DNA of 64,000 nt from Tenodera sinensis (GCA_030765045.1 CM060964.1:278188888-278252887), one strand, 5' to 3'. Positions 1 through 13,158 are shown, counted from the first letter of the stretch. The notes: a model not told the origin generated them from the sequence alone. Made by a program: numbers and translations.

Positions 1-880
1 CTTTTATCTCCATTGAATTAGTCACCAATCATAGCTTTTTCCTTCTCTTTCTTCTGTCACCTTGTTGTTTGCTAATTTCCCCTCTTTTTTCTCTCTTGCA
101 ACTGTCCTTGAGGTGATGTGTCTTACCCCTTTCAGCAATTCTTCAAAATGCGATATGTCTGACCTATTAATTTTCTATGTTTCCTGACTTGTCACTTCTT
201 GAATTTTTGCTACTATGTCTGTTAATTAATTATTTTCCTCTGCAATTTGCCCATCTGTCCATAATTTTAAACCTCTTAAGTATGTCTGTTTCCCCTCAAT
301 TTTTGCTCGTCTTCTCTGTTCTAATAATTTCTTCATTTGGTGCCTTTGGTCATATGATAAGTCTTTGTTGATAAAGGTGTTCGTTCCTTTCATTTTTTTG
401 TCTGTTTCAGTATGTTGTAAGTTATATATGTACTTGTGAATTTTGCTAGAATGTTCCTTCTTCCATTTCTTCTTCCGAATCTAAATGCTTCACGTAGTTT
501 ATAGTTACTAGTGATCATTTGTAGCTTCTTCTCCAACACTTCCTTTAGCTCTTGCCTTGGACTGAAGGCCGTCCTTTCTTCTATTCTGACAAATACCAAG
601 TTATATTTCCTAATTCCGTCCTCCCATTTTTCCATTTTCTCTTTGATGTTTTGTAGTTCTTCTTTTATCGTTTCTATATTTTTAAGTATTTCCTCTTCTG
701 TCTTGACTAGTTCTCTTCTTTTATTTCCCTCTGTCCTGTCTTCCATTCCTAATAATTTCCCTATTTCCCCTAGCTCTGCTATCACTTTGCCTGTAGTATC
801 TTTGCCATGTCCTTTGCATCCTTTTTCCTCTTACTCATGGAAGCGTTCTTGACCCATGCCTGCACTCTCTCGCTGCTAGC
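1..880 (-). pseudogene. LINE ORF1-like relic (coiled coil plus RNA-binding-like region)
   Basis: A minus-strand frame of 131 codons (785-390) has a long coiled coil (TEEEILKNIETIKEELQNIK) followed by a basic region with a REAFRFGRRNGRRNILAKF stretch. This layout resembles the ORF1 proteins of L1-like and related insect LINEs, which bind the element RNA. An ATG at 838 gives an N-terminal extension but is frame-shifted against the main frame, and after 390 recognisable peptide (KGTNTFINKDLSYDQRH) continues in a shifted frame. The copy is therefore dead. No RT follows inside the window. The family is inferred from architecture only. Confidence 0.5.
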
Positions 881-884
881 TCAG

Positions 885-1137
885 TACCCTTTTCATAGTA
901 AAGTACAAGCTGTTCTCAAATTCAGTTTGAGATGACATACCCCAGTAATGATTCACAATATCATAGGTACTTAGGTCCTGGACTTCATAGTTAATTTGTC
1001 TTCCGCACATGCTATGTGTAGGCTAAATTTGAATAGGTAGAATCAGAACAAAAATTTCATGCCATAGCTGGGATTTGAACCATGTACCTTTGGCTTTCTG
1101 TACCACTGCTCTAACCAACTGACACTACATTTCCATG
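885..1137 (-). repeat. tRNA-derived SINE, family 2
   Basis: Read on the minus strand this has an A-box-like segment (revcomp of ctctaaccaactga), a B-box-like segment (revcomp of gggatttgaaccatg) about 40 nt later, and then a non-tRNA body. The same body recurs at 1736-1950, 26865-27005 and 27611-27815. The promoter boxes mark it as a Pol III-type SINE; it is not a working tRNA because the stems do not pair. Confidence 0.65.
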
Positions 1138-1735
1138 GGAAATAGAAATTGATTTGAGTCCAATCCCATTCTCAATACTATCCACTTTTCCATGTTGAAT
1201 TCAACTCATAATGAGACCAATTTGGATACGCTTGGCTCAAGCATAAATAATTCAAATTTTTGTGTTGGTCACTTGGTTTTTGTCAGTAAATTTGTAAAAA
1301 TTCTATTTTCTGCAATATTTTAATCAGATTTTAGGTTAGTGAACATTTTTAAGAAGAATACATTGCAAAACTATAGAAACAATAAGAGTGGCTCTGTTGT
1401 GTTTTATCACACCACTTTTGCTAAGGAAACAAAACTGATGAGCATGCAGTGTATTATGAATACACTAGAAGTTAGCATCTTTGACAGATTCAGATCGAGT
1501 TGAATCCTGTAGGTGTTTCCATGCAAAAAACAAAATGTTGATCCAAACCCACTTCTAAGAGGATCGGATCCAAGGATTCAGTTCAAATTGATTCCACATT
1601 TCCATGTAGTATTCAGTCTGGAATGGGAACTCAAATTGATTTCAATTCCCCATGAAATTGTAGCGTTAGATATCATGGCAACATACTAATATAGCATTAA
1701 ATTCTCCAACTGACTCACATTTTTCCCTGTAAAAC
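1138..1735. other. no gene seen; diverged repeat-like sequence
   Basis: No supported coding frame. It has several approximate inner repeats around the words attgattt and catttccatg, suggesting old repeat DNA of unknown class. Confidence 0.4.
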
Positions 1736-1950
1736 ATAAGGTGTTCTCAAATTAATTTTGAGATAACATACCCCTATGGTGAATTAAAATGTTTTAAGTA
1801 TTTTAAGTCCCAAACTACACCGTTAACCACCTTTAAGTCAATCAATGATAATTAATTGTTACTCCACATATGCCATAAGGTTAGAAAGGTGGAGTTAGAA
1901 AAATTAAATGCCTTAGCTGGGATTTGAACCATGGATCTTTGACCCTTATG
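1736..1950 (-). repeat. tRNA-derived SINE, family 2 (second copy)
   Basis: It shares the body of the 885-1137 copy (for example gttctcaaattaattttgag) and a B-box-like segment gggatttgaaccatgg read on the plus strand. The tRNA-like head is cut off near 1950, just before a separate fold-back insertion. Confidence 0.6.
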
Positions 1951-1971
1951 GAACAACTATTAATTATCATT

Positions 1972-2099
1972 ATAAGTGCTGAGGCTTTCACGGCCGGCAT
2001 TATCAACTATGTTAAGTAGATTTTCCGGGCTTGTGGGCCGTGGAAGGTAATCCAACTCGACCACGGCTCACAAGCCCGGAAAATCTACTTAACATAGTT
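1972..2099. mobile_element. 128-bp fold-back (MITE-like) insertion with 14-bp target duplication
   Basis: The insertion is flanked by the direct repeat tattaattatcatt at 1958-1971 and 2100-2113. Inside, 2005-2043 and 2061-2099 are inverted repeats of 39 nt with one mismatch, separated by 17 nt, giving a strong hairpin. It has no coding capacity. The 14-bp target duplication suits LINE-driven insertion better than a cut-and-paste transposase; the class is unresolved. Confidence 0.7.
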
Positions 2100-2216
2100 T
2101 ATTAATTATCATTGATTGAAAATGTATAAAGCTTCATTATAGTTTACATCATTGTTTTTCACAAGACATCAAGGAACATGAACTAAAGAATATTAGAATG
2201 CTGACATGATACTTAC

Positions 2217-2444
2217 CGTAACGGCTGTATCTTCTGTAAAGGTGCGATTGACATTACTCTTGAAACTTGCACCAAGCAAATAGAAACATTCATCAATAAA
2301 GCGTGCCTGTTTGTGTTTATAGGCTACTTGGAACTGCTTGTCTGAGGTTCTTGCAATAGTGTCCATTTCTTGCAATATATCCAATGTATCTGACAGCTCA
2401 CTTTCCCAGATTTGCATATAGAATTCATGCTCCTTGTTGATTTC
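2217..2444 (-). CDS. CFAP69: CFAP69-like host gene, internal exon D (most downstream seen)
   Basis: A 76-codon exon read from 2444 down to 2217, beginning EINKEHEFYMQIWESE and ending EDTAVT. On the minus strand it follows the acceptor TTTGTCCCAG and is followed by the donor GTAAGT. It starts and ends in phase 0, matching the phase-0 end of the exon at 27242-27445. The peptide is charged and helical, as in the C-terminal part of CFAP69, a ciliary protein with armadillo-like repeats. Family assignment rests mainly on the three upstream exons; this one is linked by phase and order. The gene must continue below position 1. Confidence 0.6.
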
Positions 2445-2453
2445 CTGGGACAA

Positions 2454-3315
2454 ATTTAAGAATGATTTACATTGAGCTCTTAACTCCAGGTGTACTTATT
2501 TCATTGCTCATGTTGGTCTGCCATAATACAGCAAGAAAAAGGATGTTGTTAGCATGTCACTCAACAAAACGTGTAACAAGAATTACAGACTATTTCCTTT
2601 AAATAACCTATGGGCATATAACGGAATACATCCTGGTTGAACATTTTAGCAACATTTTATCTTCAACAAATTATAAGTTAAGCTGCTTTCAGACATGAAA
2701 GATCACTTATTCTAAGTAACTATTACAGTGCTTGTAACACTCTCAGCTTTTCCCTGGAACTAACTGCCCAAAAGAAATTTTATGTATATTTTTTTCCAAA
2801 ATTTGTTTCTTGTGGCTTGATTCCTTTATGCTCTGCAAGCCCTGTATAAAAATGATGATGTAAAAATTATCTCCCAATGGGTATCAAATTGCTGGCAGCC
2901 TGTTGTGACAATATTATCAATAACAGTTGAAAGATGATATCAAGCATAATCATTGTATAAATTGTGACAACTGTGATGAACATTGACATCATCTTTGGTG
3001 TACTCATGGAGTGGTTTGACATAATTTCAAGAAAGGATACTAAATACAAGATCCTGTGTATACTTGATGTCAAAGTTTTCTTGCATTGGTTTTTACACTT
3101 TTTAGTGAAATTAAGTGATGTAGTGTTCTTTCTACGACACCTTTAAGCTTGCGCTTACCATAATTGATATTAATAAGTACAAGTGTAACTAATTACATAA
3201 TAAAAGCAATTATTTTCATCAAATATGGGTGCAAAGTTGCCTAAAGTTTTTTCAGCAATTTGTATTGCTGCACATACATTTTGAGGTAAGAAAGAATTTC
3301 ATAACTGTATTTTAA
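2454..3315. other. intron sequence, no gene seen
   Basis: AT-rich DNA between host exon D and a LINE insertion. Short open frames on both strands overlap each other and show no recognisable peptide. Confidence 0.5.
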
Positions 3316-3321
3316 GCAAAT

Positions 3322-4413
3322 ATGGAAGGAAAAGCACAAGTCGATGCGACTACAGCTTATAGAGAGGAATCCTTCGAGGATTACCTAAAAAGTGACAGTG
3401 ACATTACATATAATGGCCTTATGGCTAAACAAGGTAAAGTAACAGCCAATGACAGAACGTCTTCTGCCAAGAAGAATCATATATTTGAGGCTTTTGGTAT
3501 GCTTCAGAACCTGTATGAAGATGTGATACGGGAGAATGCAGGTCTGAAGACTGAAATTCGTGTGTTAAGAGATACACAAGAAAGACATAGCAAAGAAATA
3601 AAGAACTTGGCCCCAGTTAAAAGTAAGACTTATACACATGTGGCTGCTGCACTGGCCCCACATTACCAATGTACTAGAACCGAGAGGTTTCAAAGAACCA
3701 TGGAACAGCAACGGCCGTCAATCTTTATAACTTCAGCTGTTGCTAAACCTATTTAAAGAGGTGCAAAACATTGTGATGTCACATCTTCAACCAAGCCCAC
3801 AGAATATTAAAATCAGAAGCCTTAGGACAACTCCTAAAACATTAATTATGGAAATGGACTCAGTGATGACATCCAAAAAATATTAAATAGTGAGGCACTT
3901 AAAAACAAGGAGATAAAGTTGGAGCTTTCAAAGAAGAAGAATCCATTGATAACTTTACATGACGTGACAGCAGCTATTAGAGAAGAAGACCTGGTGGATA
4001 CCATCTACAGCCACAATTTTACAATGCAAATGTCTCGGAAGGAATTTGATGAATAGCTCAAGTTCAGGTTCAGAACAGACCTGACAAATCAGGCAACTTT
4101 TCACCATGTCATTGAGGGCTTGCCAAAAATGCAGAAATTAACAACTAATCAGCAGAGACTTTATGCAGGTTTTCAATCACTTGTTGCTAAAGATTATATA
4201 GTTGTTCCATGTTGTATGAACTGTCATGATTTAGGACACAACTAAAGGTTGTTATAAACAAAATTCAATGTGTGGACACTGTGGTGAGGATGGTCACCCC
4301 AGAGATGAATGTGATAAACATAGACTTCCACCTAGATGCATACTATGCTTTAAACACAACAAAAGATGCCCAGGATACAACTGCCCACTTACCAAATGCT
4401 TTGGACGCACCTA
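3322..4413 (+). pseudogene. R1-like LINE ORF1 (gag-like, zinc knuckles), decayed
   Basis: The first 144 codons (MEGKAQVDATTAYREESFED...) include a coiled-coil-prone stretch. A stop at 3754 ends the frame. Homologous-looking peptide continues in other frames and reaches a cysteine-rich part near 4250-4410 (MCGHCGEDGHPRDEC, then RCILCFKHNKRC), typical of the CCHC knuckles in ORF1 of R1/I-type LINEs. Such proteins coat the element RNA. At least one stop and one frame change make it non-functional. The endonuclease-RT ORF follows directly. Confidence 0.65.
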
Positions 4414-4435
4414 GTTGCAAGAACCAATTATGAAG

Positions 4436-5466
4436 CTTAATAAAGAAATAATTAGAATTGGACTACTGAATGCACAGCATAGTAAATTAGTAATGGGAAA
4501 AATAAGGAAAGTTGCGGAAGATCTTAGGCTGGACATACTTTCTTCCTTTCATAGAAGTTTGAAAACAGTGTTGTTATAATCAATTTAATTTAAAAGGCGA
4601 GTCAATTGTTAACTAATGTAAGTGTTGTTTAGTGTTATTAATTGACTCACCATTTAAATTAAAATGGACATACTTTGTTTACAAGAAGCTTACTTTTTTA
4701 AAGGTAAGCCACTGCACCTACCTATACTAGCACATTCAGTTCACTCTGGGGAAACACCTGCTGTTACAACAATCGTTCTTGATCCACAGCTGCAAGTAAC
4801 TAAGATCAGTCAATTATGTCACACATATGTCTTGCATTGAAATTACCTGCAAAAATAACCATTTCATCCTAGTGAATAAATATTGTCCACCAAGCGAAGA
4901 TCTTGTTTCACATCTGGACAAAGTAAAGTTGGTTCACAGTATCTATTCAGAGCAACAAATATTTTAAGAGGATACCAACACTAAGTCCAACTAGCGGTAC
5001 AGTGCAACAAAAGATAATTGAGGCAAACCTCTGGAAAACACCAATGGGGAATTGAATCTCACTGTTGAGAATAAGCCTTTAAATTCACACCTTTCATAAT
5101 CGTGCAGGAGCTATGAGTAACATTGATATAATACTAGCCACTGCATCAGCTAGTCACCACATACATATTTAGAAAGTAGGTCAAGGACTGATCACTAGTG
5201 ATCACAACATAATTTATTTTGATTACTTACTATTGACCACACTATCACAATTATGGAATAGCTCAAAGTCAATGTATAACATGAAGCAGGCAAATTGGAA
5301 GAAGTTAAAGACTGCTTTCACACCTCCAATTTACATCAATGAAGGAGAGAATGTGGATAGTAAGGCTTCAGCCCTTACTACTGCCATCCAATATGCCATG
5401 AAGGAGGCCATACTTATCAAGTTAAAAACAAGACAGAAAGATAAAATTTGGACTGATAGACTTTAA
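4436..5466 (+). pseudogene. R1-like LINE ORF2, endonuclease part, decayed and interrupted
   Basis: An apurinic-type endonuclease start is readable (GLLNAQHSKLVMGKIRKV... then LCLQEAYF) but split by a 123-bp hairpin insertion at 4542-4664. Downstream the frame is full of stops until an open piece at 5233-5466 (MTTLSQLWNSSKSMYNMKQ...), the linker between endonuclease and RT. A SINE at 5488 and a dispersed repeat at 5790 separate it from the RT part at 6478. Old, non-functional copy. Confidence 0.6.
4542..4664. mobile_element. 123-bp hairpin insertion with 12-bp target duplication
   Basis: The LINE sequence tggacatacttt is present at 4530-4541 and 4665-4676 on both sides of this insert. The insert has near-complementary arms around caatttaatttaaaaggcga and gactcaccatttaaatt with a loop of about 35 nt. 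Non-coding. Class unknown; it inserted after the LINE. Confidence 0.65.
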
Positions 5467-5487
5467 CATCTTAGGAGATGGAAGATT

Positions 5488-5660
5488 GTCACAGTAGCTC
5501 AATGGTTAGAGCACTCGCCTGGTAAGTGGAAGGTCTGTGGTTCAAATCCCAGCTGTGGCATTGAATTTTTAAGATCCAGTTCTACCTCTCAAACATTGCC
5601 CACACACGGCTTGTGTGTTTAAAAACGCCAACAGTAATTTTGTTGGCATAAATAAATAAG
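5488..5660 (+). repeat. tRNA-derived SINE, family 1
   Basis: The head starts gtcacagtagctcaatgg with an A box (tagctcaatggttagagc) and a B box (ggttcaaatccc) at 5540-5551. Then come the family-1 body (ctgtggcattgaattttt, cacacacggcttgtgtg) and the tail gttggcataaataaataa. Other copies lie at 20042-20244, 26754-26864 and 30565-30749. This copy is the simple head-body-tail form. It sits inside the decayed R1-like LINE. Confidence 0.75.
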
Positions 5661-5789
5661 TTGCAACAAATTTACCAGAATTCCATCACATATGCTGAAA
5701 GACAAACTAATCTGACTCAATACTTACAGAGTAAACACAATACAAAAAGCATTTAAAGGAAACTAGACAAAAGCAATGGCAAAAATATG

Positions 5790-6455
5790 ATGTGTTGCAC
5801 TCACATGACTTTCTCTACTCTTGTACTAGCCACTTTTACAAAGTCTTATTCTTATATCTTTTTTGTGTTAGTTGAGATAAACATTTGCAGAAATTACCTT
5901 ATTGTGTATTTCCTTATAGGTACAAGGGTAATATGGGAACACAGTAGACTTTGAGCAATAGTCAAATCTTTTAAAGATTTCAAAGTCTGTTCTCTCTGCA
6001 TGGTTAACATATAAAACAGTGAATAACATTCCATTCGACAGTTTTCCAAATCTCAAACAAATAACAAGAAATATCTCTGAAATGGTTCACTCTACAAAAA
6101 AGGTTATTTAGACATAAATTGTTTGTTTTAGCAACATCTACATTTTTTGTATAGTAAGATTTGGTCTCTCTCTTATGGTTTACCAGTTATGCAAAAGTCA
6201 TCCAGAATAAATAGGACTACATGCACTATAGTCAGAAAATTCAAGGTATACATTTCATTTGTCATAAAAAGATCTAACAGATGGCATTTTAATCAAAATC
6301 GTTGGAGCCATTATCAAGAAAATCAAAGTTTAGTGTGGAGCAATTTTCTTCAAAATCTTTGTGTCGCATCCTTGAAAGGCATTAAACTTAAATACCAACT
6401 TTGGCTTTTAACCAACTTTTCGTTCTTGAGTTATGCTGTCCACACACACACACGC
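5790..6455 (+). repeat. dispersed repeat of about 0.83 kb, copy 1 (truncated)
   Basis: It begins with gtgttgcactcacatgactt and is similar over its length to 51288-52110 (same strand) and to the reverse complement of 22187-23026. It ends in an AC-rich run (6440-6470) instead of the family's usual end. No transposase frame is visible. Probably a DNA-transposon derivative. Confidence 0.6.
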
Positions 6456-6477
6456 ACGCACGCACACAATAATTAAT

Positions 6478-8250
6478 AATTATTATATTCCAACAGATGG
6501 TGTCGTTCTTCCATTTGATGAAACAGAAATTTATATTGCCATCAGTGTTCTTAAGAATGACAAGGCACCTGGTCCGGATGCTATAACAGCTGAGGTCGTG
6601 AAAACCTTGCTAAGTGAGATAACACCATACCTTCACTCATTGTAAATGAATGCCTATGGAAAGGTAAATTTCCTAATCCTTGGAAAGAAGCAAAAGTAGT
6701 CATCCTACATAAAGGAATCAATAAAGACCCTACAGAGGCAAAATCCTATAGACCAATATGCCTTATTAATGTATTAGGGAAACTTTTGGAGAAATTACCG
6801 TGCAAGAAAATCAAGGAATTTAGAATGACGATAGGCATCAGTGACAAGCAATTTGGTTTCAGAAAAGGCAAATCCACAGAAGACACCATCATTGCAGCAT
6901 GGCATGGGGTGAAAAGATCTACGAAGAAATATGTCGTCAGCATATTCTTTGATGTTTTGGTGCTTTTGATAATCTTTGGTGGCCGGCTCTCTCTGAACAA
7001 CTTAGAAGAGACAAATATCCCAAATGCCTCAAAATAACCCTTAAAGATTATTAAAAGGGTAGAACTGTACATATTTGAGGCACAAATCAAATTGTTTCAA
7101 AGCATATTATCAAAGGTTTTCCACAACGCTCGATACTTGGCCCAAAATTCTGGGATATAGTTTTAGAGCCATTGTTACAATTACTTGACAACAATATGGA
7201 TATCTTGGAACATATAGCATATGCTGATGATCTTCTAATTTTAGTTGAAGGGCAAAGTAGAAAAGAATTAGAAATAAAAGGAAACAGCATCACACGATTT
7301 GTACACAACTGGTGCACCAACGTTAAACTAAATTTGGCACCACAAAATTCAACATGTTTTCTTCAAAGGTAAACTAAAATGTGATCCCAGTATCAAACAT
7401 AGCTCGGAGACAAAGTACCTTGGGATTTGGCTAGATCAAAAACAATCTTTCAATGTATACTGGGATTACATAAAGCAAAAAATCCGAAAATATAATCATG
7501 AAACTTGACAACATAGGAAGCAACATGCTTAGGATAAATATTGATGCCATTAAAATTTACCATGACAGCACCCTTGCTGGTATTATCAGCTATGGGGCAG
7601 CAATATGGGCCCACAAGGTAACAGCGATTTCCCTTAGAAGTTCGCAGTTCAAAGTCCTATTGAGATTTACAGGAGCAGCAGGCACTACAACAATGTTGGC
7701 CTTGTTAGTGGCAATGGAAATCTGGTCACTTGATTTAACTGTCAAGAAGAGAGTAGCAGTATACTGGTTAAGAAAACAGAATATAACAAAACCAGAATCA
7801 ATAATAGGTTGACAGTGTCAAATAAAAGGGAGATAAGGGGAGCTCCGCTAGCAGAATGGCAATCATCTAGGCTGAATAAACTGTTGGCAGGAGAACATAC
7901 AATATATTCTCTAATGTGTAAGATAGAATAAAACTCAAGAACTTGCATCCCACATAGGGCTTCTTGCATTTCATCATGGGCTATGGACCACTCCACACAT
8001 ATCTGCAAAACATAAACATAAAATCTACAGATATATACAAAAATTGTAATACTGTGGATACCCCTGAGCATGCCATATTCAGATGCATTAAATATAAAGA
8101 CCTGATAGTAGAAGGGCGCTCTAAGCTGGAAGGAAAAGCAATTTCAGATATTTTGAGGAATCCACCAGACCTTAAAATTCTATGCAAAATGACATGCTGT
8201 AAGCAAAACTGCTATCTCAATGGTCTGAAAAATATCTCGACTACCAAGAT
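6478..8250 (+). pseudogene. R1-like LINE ORF2, reverse transcriptase and C-terminus, decayed
   Basis: RT motifs are readable in shifting frames: KNDKAPGPDAITAEVVK at 6478-6640, AKSYRPICLINVLGKLLE near 6735, FGFRKGKSTEDTI near 6850, and AYADDLLILVEG (catalytic DD) at 7215-7250. A C-terminal part (NTVDTPEHAIFRC, 8050-8090) resembles the cysteine-bearing tail of R1-group LINEs. Several stops, frameshifts and a deletion near 7930 show it is dead. Its 3' end carries the word gatgcaatgcaat followed by gatcaacaactaat and a GAT-rich tail, which is repeated at 16964-16995. Confidence 0.7.
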
Positions 8251-8267
8251 GCAATGCAATAGATCAA

Positions 8268-9655
<1,388 letters not shown>

Positions 9656-9665
9656 AATGTTTTAA

Positions 9666-10955
9666 TGGCTATGTCATTTCCTAACACAACGCTTTATTGC
9701 AAACAGATATGGAAGAAACATATCTAAATACAAACAAGTACACCGTGGCTTACCACAAGGCGCAGTACTCAGCACAACACTTTTTAATATATTTATTAAC
9801 GATCTGCCACAACAAATACAGGTATCAGGTGTGAAGTGTGCACTATTTGCTGATGACTTGGTAATGTGGACTTCAAAACCAAAAAGCAAAAGTACAGAAC
9901 TAGAAAAAACCATGCAACAATCCTTAACTAAATTACAAAGGTGGACCAAAGAAAATTTAATGACTGTTAATACAACAAAATCAAACTACCAAATCTTTTC
10001 ACTAAGAAAAAACCCACTAAAAATAAAACTAAATTTTGAGGGTCAACAATTACCAGAAACAAAGGAAGCAAAGTATTTAGGAGTTACATTTGATACTAAA
10101 CTTACATGGACCAAACAAATTGAAAATGTAATACAAAGAGCAGAGAGGCGCCTTTCACTGTTAAAACGTCTAACAGGAATGAAGTGGGGATGTTCTAGAG
10201 CAACTCTTAACACAACATACAATGTGTATATAAAGCCATTATTTACTTACTGCAGCGAAGTTCTTGTAACAGCAAACACAAAAAAAATTCAAATCTTTCA
10301 AAACCAAAGTCTGAGACTAATTACAGGTGCTATCAAAACCACAAAAATAGCAGCTATGGAAATACTAACCAACCAATGTCCCATTGAATATGAAATAGAA
10401 AAAGCGGCTCTTATTCAACACAAAAAGTTGATCAGACTCCCATTCAATACATGCCACAAGAGAAATTTTACACATACACTAACGACTCAGGAGAGCTTTC
10501 TTTCCAAAATTCAAGACATCAAGAAGAATGTGTACCTTCCTAATTCAAAGGAAAACTTCATATCTAAAGTCAATCCGACACAAACATTAGACATCACATA
10601 TTATTTACACCTGACAGAAGAAGTTAAGAAAAGTGATACTCCAACTAGTGTTCTAAAATTATTGGCATTAGAGACAATTCATACGAGATTTCCAGAACAC
10701 GAATGGTTCCATATTTATACTGATGGATCATTGATATCAAACCAAGAAGGAGCAGGTGCTGGAGTCACATGTCACCTCTTTTCCCATTACAAATCATTAA
10801 GTTATGGAACTACAAACTTTGATGGAGAAATTGAAGCAATTCGAATGGCCCTACAAAATCTTTTGTACAGAATTTCACATTTTCAGCAAGCAGTTATTCT
10901 CTCAGATTCCAGGGCAGCAATTATAGCAATTACTTCCAAGTTGTCACCAAAATAC
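9666..10955 (+). CDS. LINE-A ORF2, RT and start of RNase H (5'-truncated, open, split by E1)
   Basis: The frame is open for 430 codons from TGG at 9666 to TAC at 10955, with no stop. The visible RT part starts with SKYKQVHRGLPQGAVLSTTL and has the catalytic CALFADDLVMW motif. It then has the thumb and connection, then RNase H with YTDGS, DGEIEAIRMAL and ILSDSRAAI, giving three of the four D-E-D-D metal ligands. An RNase H placed after RT suggests an I-type LINE. The element is 5'-truncated inside the RT against the microsatellite. The last RNase H part resumes in the same codon frame at 16142 after the LTR insertion, so this was an undamaged reading frame when E1 landed. Confidence 0.85.
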
Positions 10956-11509
10956 TGGTGCAGTTTTTATAAATGGGTCTTTACCTAGCAGCGGGAATAT
11001 AGCAGCAGGAATAATGTTTTTACTGAAAGATGGAAAGTTTGATTGATATCTGACGCTACTCGTATCTACAGGGTCGATAGTCACAGAATGGAATGCACAA
11101 ATCAACGTTCCTTTATCACAACATATTTATTCGTTAATTTACACTTCCATCACCATGTTAATTAGTTAACAACTTTCAAAATTCGATAGAATCTACACTG
11201 GTTAAAAGTTTGGGTGTAATTTACATGTTCACACGCTATCAGCAAATATACATCCTTTCACCTTGAGCTCACAGACGCTAATGAAAAGAGTGCTTGGCGT
11301 CGGTATGACGCAACACCACCATTCTTATGTATTCATCCGCGCAACAGTTCTCATTGGTTGAATTCAAAGTGACGAGAAAACTTTGTCTATTTTGAATATT
11401 ATTAAAAAAATAAGTCCCTGATACACCCAAATTAAAAGAATTAGAAATTTACACACTCTTACAAAAATATTTACATGAACAATTTTCTATTGATCAATAT
11501 TCTGTCTCA
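10956..11509 (-). repeat. E1 3' LTR
   Basis: 554 bp, TG...CA ends on the element strand (TGAGACAG ... CTGCACCA). It differs from 15584-16137 at two places that I can see (gcggg/gtggg near 10991 and accacc/accgcc near 11317). Confidence 0.9.
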
Positions 11510-11606
11510 TATGCCCCTTGTTTTGTTTTTCAAGTTGTTACCTTATTTACAATCTTGAAACACAATACAATACTTCTCCCTACTCCTATGATTCAATCAC
11601 TTTGTA

Positions 11607-11640
<34 letters not shown>

Positions 11641-11721
11641 CAGTCTTCTTCACTGTTTGTCCTTGTCCTTCGTTTTGACATGATACAGCATGTCTTTATA
11701 AATTTCACATATTCGATTACT

Positions 11722-12190
11722 ACACAATGCATTCAGTTATTATACAATACATATCCAGTTATTGTACAACACATTTAGTTATTACACAATATGTCCAATT
11801 ATTATACAATATATATTCAGTCATTGTACAATATACCCAGTTATCATATCACATATGTTGTTATTATACAATACACCTTCAGTCATTATACAATACATAT
11901 TCAGTTATTGTACAACACATTTGATTACTACACAACATGTCCAATTATTACACAATACATATTCAGTTATTGTACAATATATCCTGCTATCATACCACAT
12001 ATGTTCTGTTATTATGCAATATATATTCAGTTATTACACAATACACATTCAGTTTTTGCATAATGCATTTAGTTATTACTCAACATATTCAGTTATTACA
12101 CAATATATCCAGTTATCATACAATACATATTCAGTTATTGTACAACACATATTCAGTTCTTATACAACACATACTCAGTTATTGTACATT
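11722..12190 (-). repeat. E1 3'-region tandem repeat (about 23-bp unit)
   Basis: About twenty degenerate copies of a unit whose element-strand core is TATTGTACAATAACTGAATA. Homologous arrays lie in E3 (59948-60307) and E2 (61757-61913). The unit contains the palindrome TTGTACAA. It lies between the pol relic and the 3' LTR; overlapping short open frames here are by-products of the repeat. Confidence 0.85.
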
Positions 12191-12944
12191 TGACATTGAC
12201 ACAAATATAATTTAAGTGTTTCATGGTTTATTATGTGGTTTTTGACTTGTATTCATTGCTATGAGGAGAGAAAAACAGGATACAAATTTTGAGCTAATGA
12301 TTATGATCATGTTTATGGCAATACTTTATTCAGTTCTTTGCCTTCTTTGTCTTATAAGCTTGTTATGTATAGGCAGGTTATTGAGTCGGTTCTTAAATTC
12401 TGATGTTACTAATGGTACTAATTTTCTTAATTGGGTTATTATTCATTGTTGTTTGGTTCAACATTTCTTCGAGCTTAGCATTGGCTATATTCATCTTAAT
12501 TCATGGGCATTGTTTTTCTGGTTATGGTTTTCCTCATTTCACTAATTGTCATTTCTTTATCTCTTATTTCTATAAGAGAAAACTTCTATACTTACAATTA
12601 TTCTGTAATTGTATTATTTTTCTTCTCAATTTACCCTCGACATCTTTGTGTCGAAATATTATATCTTTTTCATCTTAATTGATTCATTTTTATTTTTGTC
12701 CCTGACATCCTTATGTCAAAAACATATTATCTTCCGTCGCTATGATTCATTTCTTTAATGACAATCAGTGTCCTCGTCTGTTTTTGTTGACAATGCTCTT
12801 TGTGGTCGATATAGCCAATGACTATGTTGATTTTCTTCCTTGTTGTAATCCTAATCTGAACATAATTTTCTATAAGTAACCCATTAAAAATTGTTATCTT
12901 CTTTCATCTCTATTACTCCTGCCTTACACATTCGTTGACAAAGA

Positions 12945-13070
12945 CTATTTGGTCCTTTCTTTGTATGGCTTTAGTTTGTTTTTATGGTATCTTCCTACCG
13001 ACTTGCCATTTGTATTCTGTAGCTCATACGTGTGGTCACCCAGCTGTTTTGTTATGACCAGTGGTTCCAT
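12945..13070 (-). pseudogene. E1 integrase C-terminal relic (GPY/F-like module)
   Basis: A 41-codon frame ending KNKLKPYKERTK. The run PLVITKQLGDHTYEL followed by NGK and a basic KLKPY end matches the pattern of the GPY/F module that closes Gypsy-type integrases. Compared with E3, five codons are missing in frame near the start (MEPLV against MELLYTGPLV). It is all that remains of pol in this element. Confidence 0.65.
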
Positions 13071-13158
13071 CTTTCTCTTCGTGTAGCCATCATGGTTTCG
13101 ATGTCAATTGTAAGTTGCTGAGATTTTGTTGTTTGTCATCCACTCGGTTGGGACGAAC

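Noticed and set aside
11722..12190. CRISPR-like regular spacing of short repeats
   Set aside because: Units are directly adjacent and degenerate with no unique spacers; the DNA is eukaryotic.
11727..12215. Overlapping plus-strand frames rich in YNTYSVI
   Set aside because: Produced by the 23-bp tandem repeat of the E1 3' region, present in several frames at once.
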